Assembly (NCBI GenBank): GCA_009746045.1
Contig: RPFO01000034.1
Span: 490,001 to 520,000, forward strand
Direction: 5' to 3'
DNA: 30,000 bases
DNA from: Mesostigma viride
Taxonomy: Eukaryota; Streptophyta; Mesostigmatophyceae; Mesostigmatales; Mesostigmataceae
In this document: piece by piece, positions 1 through 8,326 of the stretch
Layout: every line of letters begins with the position of its first letter
Numbering within the stretch: position 1 is the first letter of the stretch
The notes under the pieces: generated by a model
Seen by the model: only the letters and a program-made list of their open reading frames with translations
Databases searched by the model: none
What the model was told of the DNA's origin: nothing
Program-made: the position numbers and the translations under genes

Positions 1-1657
1 CCACCGATGCCCATCCTCCCCATCCATCACAGCATCCCCCGCCACGCCCCGCGACCACCCACCGATGCTCATCCTCCCCATCCATCACGCATCCCCCGCC
101 ACGCCCCGCGACCACCCACCGATGCCCATCCTCCCCATCCATCACAGCATCCCCCGCCACGCCCCGCGACCACCCACCGATGCCCATCCTCCCCATCCAT
201 CACGCATCCCCCGCCACGCCCCGCGACCACCCACCGATGCTCATCCTCCCCATCCATCACAGCATCCCCCGCCACGCCCCGCGACCACCCACCGATGCCC
301 ATCCTCCCCATCCATCACAGCATCCCCACGCCCCGCGACCACCCACGGATGCCCATCCTCCCCATCCATCACGCATCCCCACGCCCCGCGACCACCCACC
401 GATGCTCATCCTCCCCATCCATCACGCATCCCCACGCCCCGCGACCACCCACCGATGCTCATCCTCCCCATCCATCACGCATCCCCCGCCACGCCCCGCG
501 ACCACCCACCGATGCCCATCCTCCCCATCCATCACAGCATCCCCCGCCACGCCCCGCGACCACCCACCGATGCTCATCCTCCCCATCCATCACGCATCCC
601 CCGCCACGCCCCGCGACCACCCACCGATGCCCATCCTCCCCATCCATCACAGCATCCCCCGCCACGCCCCGCGACCACCCACCGATGCCCATCCTCCCCA
701 TCCATCACAGCATCCCCCGCCACGCCCCGCGACCACCCACCGATGCTCATCCTCCCCATCCATCACGCATCCCCCGCCACGCCCCGCGACCACCCACCGA
801 TGCTCATCCTCCCCATCCATCACAGCATCCCCCGCCACGCCCCGCGACCACCCACCGATGCCCATCCTCCCCATCCATCACAGCATCCCCACGCCCCGCG
901 ACCACCCACCGATGCTCATCCTCCCCATCCATCACGCATCCCCACGCCCCGCGACCACCCACCGATGCCCATCCTCCCCATCCATCACGCATCCCCACGC
1001 CCCGCGACCACCCACCGATGCCCATCCTCCCCATCCATCACGCATCCCCACGCCCCGCGACCACCCACCAATGCCCATCCTCCCCATTCATCACGCATCC
1101 CCACGCCCCGCGACCACCCACCGATGCCCATCCTCCCCATCCATCACGCATCCCCACGCCCCGCGACCACCCACCGATGCCCATCCTCCCCATCCATCAC
1201 AGCATCCCCACGCCCCGCGACCACCCACCGATGCCCATCCTCCCCATCCATCACGCATCCCCACGCCCCGCGACCACCCACCAATGCCCATCCTCCCCAT
1301 TCATCACGCATCCCCACGCCCCGCGACCACCCACCGATGCCCATCCTCCCCATCCATCACGCATCCCCACGCCCCGCGACCACCCACCGATGCCCATCCT
1401 CCCCATCCATCACGCATCCCCACGCCCCGCGACCACCCACCAATGCCCATCCTCCCCATCCATCACGCATCCCCACGCCCCGCGACCACCCACCGATGCC
1501 CATCCTCCCCATCCATCACGCATCCCCACGCCCCGCGACCACCCACCGATGCCCATCCTCCCCATCCATCACGCATCCCCACGCCCCGCGACCACCCACC
1601 GATGCCCATCCTCCCCATCCATCACGCATCCCCACGCCCCGCGACCACCCACCGATG
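1..1657. repeat. Minisatellite of 53-58 bp units at the donor of DRC11 intron 9
   Basis: About 30 near-identical head-to-tail units, each starting ACCGATG, at 3, 61, 118, 176, 233, 291, 345, 398, 451, 508 and so on to 1651. Four length classes (58, 57, 54, 53 bp) arise from two small indels: an AG (CACAGCATC versus CACGCATC) and a CGCC block. Units of 57-58 bp dominate up to about 854, and 53-bp units dominate from 908 on. All three plus-strand frames are open only because the unit lacks stops, so the long proline/histidine-rich reading frames are not genes. On the minus strand the array is the start of intron 9 of the DRC11 gene, and each unit contains the motif CATCG|GTGGGTGG seen at the real 5' splice site (1653|1652). 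The array continues past the left edge. Confidence 0.97.
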
Positions 1658-4600
1658 AACACAAGCTCCGAGTTCCCGATCATCTTTGAGTGAAGCCGCG
1701 CCAGGAAGCCTCGGATACTGCCCTCGTCGGCAGTGGGAGGGAACAAGGAGGGGAGAAAGAAGGAAACAAGAAACAAAGAAGGAAGGAACAAGGAAGAAAG
1801 CAAAGACGAGGCGGGGCCAGCCTTGTGGATGGTTGTGCGGTCAAGGAGGCATCGCGGGGTTGAAACAGGGTGGTGCGAAAGGGGGGGGGGGGGCATCTGC
1901 TGGGCTGATGCTGCGCTATCGTAAGGCAGGGAGCGTCTCCGCTTTGATGACACACAGTCGCATGTCGCCGTGTGGCATCGTGGGTAAGGAGGGAGAAAGA
2001 ACGGGCGTATGCCAGCCATAAGATAGCTTGCGGCTTTTGATAGTGTATCGAGAGGGGAAGGCTCTCAAGATCGAGCTGGGATGTCCTGTTCTCCTCTCTT
2101 TTGCCTGATCTTTCCCTAAGGAGCCAGGCGCAAGCATGGGACGAGGGCGTGGGGAAGCTAAGGGTGTACGAGGTGGCACACATGCTCAACTATGACCAGC
2201 GTTCACCCTATTGTGCTTGCCTGCCACCATTGATTCACGCAAGCGGTTAACAGCCGAGATTCAACATGTGACTGTTCAACGCAGAGGGTTTCACAACACC
2301 TTTGATGGCTCGAGGGTTATGCCCTCACAGGGAGCAGATATGAAGATAAGAACTCATAGGGAGCAGATATAAAGATAAGAACTCATAGGGAGAAGATAAA
2401 AAGATAAGAACTCATAGGGAGAAGATAAAAAGATAAGAACCCATAGGGAGCAGATAAAAAAAGAAAAAGAAACAAAAACTGGATCAGCAGAGATATTTGA
2501 GTGCAAAGCACTGGGATCTAAAACAAGCAGGTCAGGGGAACCACAGGGAAGGAGGCAGGCGTGCTGCGATGAGGAAGGATACGCCGCCTGGATCCGGAGA
2601 GCCGCGTCCTCTTGGCTTAGCCCCTCCCCCCCCATGCGCTGCAGCCTCAGCTCTGCCTCTTGCTGCTCCCTGTAGAGCCACATGGAGCGGATGAGGGCGT
2701 CGTGCGGGACCAGGTCGAGTGGATGAGGGCGTCGTGCAGGACCACATCATCGCGAGCCTCATAATTGTGAATGCACATCATGAAAGCACATCATGAAAGC
2801 AGCAAAGGTCAGCGTTGTGGTGAGGACCAGCGCAGGTAGCAACAGCTCTCGCACACCTCGCTAGGACTCAAGATGAGACATGCCCGTTTGGTCCTCTGCA
2901 ACACTATTCGTGTCACCCACCCGCAAAACTATTCATGTCACCCACCCGCAAAACTATTCATGTCACCCACCCGCAAAACTATTCATGTCACCCACCCGCA
3001 AAGCTATTCATGTCACCCACCCGCAAAACTATTCATGTCACCCACCCGCAAAGCTATTCGTGTCACCCACCCGCAAACCTATTCGTGTCACCCACCCGCA
3101 AAACTATTCGTGTCACCCACCCGCAAAGCTATTCATGTCACCCACCCGCAAAACTATTCGTGTCAACCACCCGCAAAGCTATTCGTGTCACCCACCCGCA
3201 AAGCTACTCGTGTCACCCATCCGCAAGGCTTTTCATGTCACCCACCGGCTGTCTGACGAACAGATCATCACCGAGGCCCTTGTACCCACTGGATGCTCTG
3301 CCCTGCATGATGCCTATGAACACCCAGAGCCAGCCATTACTGTACCCACTGGACGCCACTCCCACCCACAATGATCTTGCCCTTGAACCCACCCGACATT
3401 CTCCCCGGTGAATGCTCCACAGACCCCAAGCTGTCCTCCTACTCACTTGACACTCTTCATAATGATCCAGCCCCTTGCCACGATGATCCTGACGCTGATT
3501 CAGCATGTTGTCTTTCTACTTGATGTTCTTCTCCTTGATGTTCTGCATGGTGCGTGTCCAGCAGACCCCGAGCTGTCCTCCAACTGAGCTGTTGGGCCTT
3601 CTTCGTTATGACCCAGACCCACAGCAATTCGTCATATCCGCTCTCTTGATGCTCTTCAGGACAACGCAACCACAGCAGATAGCTGTTCGACCACTTGGTC
3701 TTCTTCAAGATGCGCACCCAACCCACAAACTCAGGTGTCTTTCCACCACTCAACGTTCCCACACCAGGTCGCCACCTCCACTCACTTGATGTTCTTCATG
3801 ATGCGCGCGCGCTCGCGCCCCTGCCTCCCCCGCTCGTTGATCTGGATCACGCGGATGGCCTCCTCCAGGGGCAGCGGCGGCAGCGACACGGACAGGTTCT
3901 CCACGTACGGCACCACGCTGTACTTGTCGATCAGCGCCGACTGGGGGAGGGCGGGTGAAAGGGGGGGTTGGGGAGGGGGGGTATATTGGCACCAGAAGAA
4001 GCAATGGGGGGGATGCGGACAAGGAGACGAGGAGAGGGGAGCACTTTAACAAGGGGGGAGGGGGGTAGACCAGGAAAGGGGGGAGTCCACAGAAGCAAAA
4101 AAGGACAAGGGGGGGGGGGGGGGGAAGGGGGAGGGCTCAAAATAAGTGGTGGAATTGTGGAAATGGATAACGAAATCAGCTCGATTGTTGCAGCCCTAAT
4201 CAACATGCCACATTCATGAAAACGCCATGTTGTACACCATTTTTGCAATGATGTTACGATAACCAAACGTCAGGAATGGGGCAGACAGCCATGGGTGCCA
4301 GGAACCGTGTACCGGTGCACCAGAAATTTGTTGCGATCCTCGAACCCCCTCCATGATAAATGTATAATAACTACAAGTAATTAATGCAAATACTAGTATA
4401 AACATACACTGCACTATATAACACTAACAAACTACTTTGCATCAACAACCTGTTGCGGTCTTAAAGGGATGAATACCAGTATACTTGTCAAACCTACTAG
4501 CTTTAGAAAAAGGAAAGTATAGTAGTATCCACTGGGCACACACCAGAATGCAGAGCTGTTGCGGTCCTCGAGCTACCTCAAGGACAAACACACAATGAGA

Positions 4601-7390
4601 CACATACTGCGCAGTGCTAGAGTAGCAAAAAACGAATGCGCACCAGGAACTTGTTGCGGTCCTCCAACTCGCGCCGCCGGTCGAGCAGCATGAAGCGGGG
4701 CACAGGAACCTCCAGCACGTCCGGGGTCAGCTTCAGGTCCACCTGGGGGAAGGAGCGGGGAGGGATGGAGGGGGGAGGGAGGGGGGAGGGAGGGAGGGCA
4801 GGGAGGGGAAGGGGCAAGGGAGGAGAGGCAGGGAAATGGGGGAAGGGGAAGGGGAGGAAAAGAGGGAGGGGGGGGGGGAGGGAGACAAAAGGGTGCGGGA
4901 GGAAGGGGGGCGAGGATTACATTCACTGGTTGTGTCACAAGCAGTAATCGCTGTAGCTTGACGACGGCGAGTGCTTATGCGAGATCCGGAAGATTGTAGG
5001 GGAATATGTATGAGCAGAGCGCCTAAGAGTGGGGTGACGGCTGGAAAATATGGTCAAGTGCATCACTCGGAGCATGCATGCGGTGGTTTAAGGGCATGGA
5101 GCCAGCGTCCGTGTGCTTGTGACAACGCACTCACCACAGTTTGCGGTTACAGCATGGGAACCAAGTGGGCCAGGGACTCACCAGGATGTCACCCAGCTGG
5201 ATCAGGTCCGACCCTTTGCTCAGCTTGACCATCCACTGGGCCAGAGCAGGGGCAGGGTTGGGCACGTGCGCCACACGATCAGAGACCACAGGAACGGGTG
5301 GGGAAGAAAGCGTCAGGAGCAGGTTGCTTGGCATGATGTCATACACAAGACTTATATTTCTTGAATCGACATGGCTTATCTTCCTTCCATCGATATGGTC
5401 ATGGCGCATCGCACCACCGAGTGCCATGTATTTGCTCCCTCGCTCCCTCGCTCCCTCGCTCCCTCCCTCCCTCCCTCCCTCCCTCCCTCCCTCCCTCCCT
5501 CCCTCCCTCCCTCCCTCCCTCCCTCCCTCCCTCCCTCCCTCCCTCCCTCCCTCCCTCCCTCCCTCCCTCCCTCCCTCCCTCCCTCCCTCCCTCCCTCCCT
5601 CCCTCTCCCCCTCCCTCCCTCCCTCCCCTCCCCTCCCTCTGTCCATCCGCCCGCCCGTCCGTCCGTCCGTCCATCCATCCAAGTACCCTGCGGGCACCAT
5701 CATCCCCGGAGCATCATAAACACTAATGTACCAACTACATGCACTTATACCATCCCACCAAATCTTCTAGAGCGCCGCATCAGTACCAGAAACTAGGTGG
5801 CTACAGAAGGCCAACGCTATTGCCAAGGTCTTGTCATGATCATTACTGTAAATGTGGTTGTGGTTGCCATTTTAGTCATGCATATAATTGTCGTTACACT
5901 TCTTGGATTATTATCAAGCGCACGCATGTGCGAAGTTTCCAGGTTGCAACCCAGCATGGCCCTCCTCCGCACTCTTAGAGTCTTTGCTCCTATGTCTGTC
6001 ATTTTTGTCACTACTACAACCACTAGAAGTACACACACGCTCTATCTCCAGCACATTCCTGATACTATTAACAGTTGTGTTGTTGCCACTAATACCGCTG
6101 CTCAAAACAAGTGGTACGCACGATTTTGATCTCCAGCATGTTGCTAATACTATGAGAAGAGAGGCCACTAATACCACTATTGAAATACTAGTAAGTGGTA
6201 CGCACGTGCTTGATCTCCAGCATGCGGCCCAGCACAGCCTCCAGCATCTTGCGGATGTCATTGCGCTTCTGGGGATGGACCATCTGCAGGGGGGGTTGGG
6301 GGAGGGGGGGGGGGGGGGGGGCGTTAAAGGAGTAGGGAAGGTGTTCATGGAGCCAGGAGCAGCATGGGCATTATGACTCATGTCACAGCCATGAGGGGTA
6401 ATATTCGCCAGCTCTAGTAAAAAATGGCCTCATCACGTTTGACTGGTCTAGTTACACAAAGCTGAGCATGACCATGTATTTGCAGTGGTTTATTATGCAA
6501 ACGTATAGCTTGACCACAATTGCCTGGCCTTGAAAGCTTTGATGGCGATGTTGGGTCAGATGGATCAGATGTTGTTAGTAAGCAGCCATGGCTGTCCATG
6601 CGGCACGGCGCTAGAGTGCTTGGTAATGCTGCATGGTGGGCGGGTGCGCCACGCAGGCCTACACTTTGCACAGGGTGAAGTAATGAAACGAGGTCAGAAA
6701 TCAACGCAGGGATCTCTGCTGTACAATTGCCGGCTATACATGTGGGACATTCTTTCCACATCAAAGCCTTCCCACTGTGTTAAAGGAACATGCAAAGAGC
6801 TCCATAAACAGCATTTTCATTCCGAAATACACGCTGGTGGAAGTGGGCTTCGCTGGCGCAGGTAGCAATGCAGCATTTTTTTCAGTTTACCTGGTCGTAG
6901 GACTCTTCGACATTCCGGAAGAGTTGCAAGTACTTGACGTAGATGCAAGAAAACTCCGCGAGATCCTGAGGATTGCCATGGGTGGAGGCAGCGGGCGTGG
7001 GAGTATGCGAGGATTCTCGTCAAGGCATGAGGGGAGATCTAGTAGCGAGCGTTTCAAGGATAATTACTGCTACGAAAGAGCCTGTTGACTGAGAAAGGAG
7101 TTCGTTGTGCTGAGGATAACCGACCTTGGGGGCGAGGGCGGGGTCTTCGGGATTTTCGGTCTCCATCAGGTCGACCAGGTCCATCATGGCTTCCCGCCAT
7201 TGCAGGTCGAAAGTGCTGAAATGCGAGAATGGAAAAAGTATAAGGATTACGGTCAGTGTAAGCTAATTTTACCCAGCCTCGAACGTCGACAAACAAAGCC
7301 AGTGCGCAAAGAAGAACCGAGCTACTCGCAAAACCAGGTGAACAACGGGGCACAATGGCTTGACCCTTTGGTAACTCACATGTTGGCCAT
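1653..7390 (-). CDS. DRC11: Dynein regulatory complex subunit 11 (IQ and AAA domain protein, IQCA1 type), N-terminal part; nine coding exons
   Basis: Minus-strand exons at 7390-7380, 7215-7125, 6965-6891, 6283-6206, 5235-5182, 4742-4644, 3940-3786, 2669-2583 and 1717-1653. All have GT donors and AG acceptors, the phases chain without error, and they give 715 nt or 238 codons. Recognition is by family-typical strings: YVKYLQLFRNVEESYDQ followed by MVHPQKR (exons 3-4), DLKLTPDVLEVPVPRF (exon 6), EEAIRVIQINERGRQGR (exon 7), and an IQ motif IQxxxRGxxxR at residues 214-224 split across exons 8-9. Family members of about 800 residues carry an AAA domain further on, which must lie beyond the left edge, so the gene is partial. 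The product belongs to the nexin-dynein regulatory complex between axonemal doublets and helps control dynein bending; IQ motifs bind calmodulin-type proteins. Start: exon 1 has only 11 coding nt (ATGGCCAACAT before GTGAGT) and is the least certain exon. Known: family role. Inferred: orthology. Confidence 0.9.
2325..2462. repeat. 29-bp direct repeat, about 4-5 copies, in DRC11 intron 8
   Basis: The unit reads roughly AGGGAGCAGATATAAAGATA followed by AGAACTCAT, with GAAGATAAAA variants. It sits inside intron 8 (2582-1718, minus strand). It is purine-rich and AT-richer than its flanks. It does not touch the splice donor. The remainder of intron 8 shows nothing else recognisable except a run of ten G at about 1880. 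Confidence 0.9.
2689..2745. repeat. Two-copy 32-bp duplication just before the 3' splice site of DRC11 exon 8
   Basis: The string GGATGAGGGCGTCGTGC(G/A)GGACCA occurs twice, starting near 2689 and 2721. On the minus strand it lies immediately upstream of the acceptor CTCTACAG (ending at 2670), where a polypyrimidine tract would be expected. It keeps an open frame in the upstream direction, so an exon extended by this block was considered. The phase of exon 7 (two bases, AA) fits only the acceptor at 2670. Confidence 0.75.
2905..3250. repeat. 25-bp satellite, about 14 copies, in DRC11 intron 7
   Basis: The unit is CCCACCCGCAAAACTATTC followed by a six-base (A/G)TGTCA-type end, repeated every 25 bp from about 2916 to 3241. 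Single-base variants occur (AAACT/AAGCT/AACCT, CATG/CGTG) and the last copies near 3220-3245 have decayed. There are no spacers, so it is not a CRISPR array. It lies in the 3' half of intron 7 of the minus-strand gene. Apparent proteins across it are repeat artefacts. Confidence 0.95.
3345..3800 (-). repeat. Decayed tandem copies of the exon 7 end and 5' splice site in intron 7
   Basis: The true exon 7 end plus donor reads, on the plus strand, CTCACTTGATGTTCTTCATG at 3781. Related strings recur downstream in the intron: about 3440 (CTCACTTGACACTCTTCATA), 3513 (CTACTTGATGTTCTTCTCCT), 3641 (CTCTCTTGATGCTCTTCAGG) and 3697 (CCACTTGGTCTTCTTCAAGA). A larger repeat of about 143 bp is also visible: CAGACCCC(A/G)AGCTGTCCTCC occurs near 3421 and 3564. 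Only the copy at 3781 joins in phase to exon 7. Confidence 0.75.
3941..4130 (-). other. C-rich tract before the exon 7 acceptor
   Basis: The plus strand is almost purely purine (long G runs including 16 or more at about 4108-4124), so the minus-strand transcript is C-rich right up to the CCCCCAG acceptor (AG at 3942-3941). Similar C-rich tracts precede exon 6 (4743 to about 4910) and exon 4 (6284-6325). They act as, or have grown from, polypyrimidine tracts of 3' splice sites. Confidence 0.7.
4286..4680 (-). repeat. Decayed copies of the exon 6 end and donor in intron 6
   Basis: The true exon 6 end with its donor reads, on the plus strand, CACCAGGAACTTGTTGCGGT at 4641. Three degenerate copies lie farther into intron 6, marked by GTTGCG at 4330 (CACCAGAAATTTGTTGCGAT), 4452 and 4558 (GTTGCGGTCCTCGAG), against 4653 in the genuine exon. 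Spacings are 122, 106 and 95 bp. The copies have lost the reading frame. Confidence 0.75.
4743..4910 (-). other. C-rich tract before the exon 6 acceptor
   Basis: Plus-strand GGGA/GGGGA-type purine sequence from 4745 to about 4910 gives a C-rich, pyrimidine-only stretch of some 160 nt in the minus-strand pre-mRNA. It ends in CCCCCAG directly before exon 6 (acceptor AG at 4744-4743). Long proline-rich reading frames across it are composition artefacts. Confidence 0.7.
5435..5640. repeat. CCCT/GGGA tetranucleotide microsatellite in DRC11 intron 4
   Basis: Uninterrupted CCCT units run from about 5461 to 5603, with imperfect CTCG-containing and C-rich units on both sides. It lies inside intron 4 (6205-5236, minus strand), so the transcript of DRC11 carries GGGA repeats here. 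Proline/leucine/serine or glycine/arginine reading frames on both strands are products of the 4-bp period and have no coding value. Confidence 0.97.
6029..6215 (-). repeat. Tandem 84-85 bp copies of the exon 4 end and donor in intron 4
   Basis: The exon 4 terminus with its donor reads, on the plus strand, GTACGCACGTGCTTGATCTC at 6198. Related copies start at 6114 (GTACGCACGATTTTGATCTC) and 6029 (GTACACACACGCTCTATCTC), exact spacings 84 and 85 bp. Each is followed by CCAGCA and a block ending in CACTAATACC or similar. Only the 6206-6283 copy continues as an in-phase exon. Confidence 0.85.
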
Positions 7391-8326
7391 TTTGGAGATT
7401 TAGGTAATTTAACTCTCTATAATGTCGTCACTTATAACGCCATTAAAATTTCTTTTCTCATCATGGAAGATGCCGTCTCATCTCTCACAGATCCGCGTCT
7501 GGGTGGCGACTCGCAAACTGTCACGGTAGATTGTCGAGTGCCAGACGACGGTCCCAAGTTAAGCTCATGCCGAGCTGCGGTACATCATTGCACGGACCTC
7601 CTCGGGCCGTGCTAGCGACCATAGCCAGCAATACTGCAATATTGTTTTACCATCTCGCCCAGGAATAGCGTAAGGCCTTACCGTCTACCGAGCGGTCACG
7701 ATTACCGTATGCACATGCACACGTACGTACAGTAACGAGAATGAGCGTATTACAAGCAAGGGGTCAGCGTGTTACACGTGGCGGTCACCGCCACGGCGCC
7801 TGCGGCTCTGGGCGCCGCGCCTTGCAAATGCGCGGGAAAGTGGAAACGGACCTTCGTATAATTAAGGACATGAAGGATGTTTCGCACTGCGTTCAATACA
7901 CGACATTTTTCGGCCAATTTTCGGCCAATTTGCCAAACACACGAACACACTGCCATTGGGAATGATTGAAGCTTGGATGGTTACGCAGATCGAGAGTTTT
8001 TCAAATTGTGAGGCTGCTGGAAGGTTGTCCGACTGCATGCTTATAAGTTTTTTTATGCATGCGAAAGCGTGAAAACGCGTGCGAGCTCCATACATGTATT
8101 GCAAAACACGACGGCACTCGTGTGCGCAGCAACGGGTTACCACTTGGCGTGCCCTGCGCTAAGGGATCTTAACGTGCATCCTAGTTGGACTTGAATGCTG
8201 CACCGATAATTCCTGAGAGCCTTTTACTTCGTGGGATAGGGTTCCCGCAAGGCCCCTGTTGCCGATGGTGTCTGTTTGTTATGCGTCATGCCCAACTTAG
8301 CACCGGCTTGAGGCGAGCATCCTAGA
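7391..8326. promoter_or_regulatory. Shared upstream region of two divergent genes
   Basis: A 936-bp interval separates the DRC11 start codon (minus, 7390) from the helicase start codon (plus, 8327). It should hold both promoters and 5' UTRs. I find no further gene, no long repeat and no convincing TATA box. A short direct repeat TTTTCGGCCAA occurs twice at about 7907-7930. In-frame TGA at 8309-8311 precedes the helicase ATG. Confidence 0.5.

Noticed and set aside
7-1693. Long proline/histidine-rich reading frames over the left minisatellite
   Set aside because: All three frames are open because the 53-58 bp unit has no stop, unit lengths are not multiples of three, and the array sits in an intron of the minus-strand gene.
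2905-3250. Regular 25-bp repeats resembling a CRISPR array
   Set aside because: Units are directly adjacent with no unique spacers, and the setting is a eukaryotic intron.
5131-5800. Proline/leucine/serine and glycine/arginine proteins over the CCCT tract
   Set aside because: Pure 4-bp microsatellite translated in several frames; the only real coding piece here is the 54-nt DRC11 exon 5235-5182.
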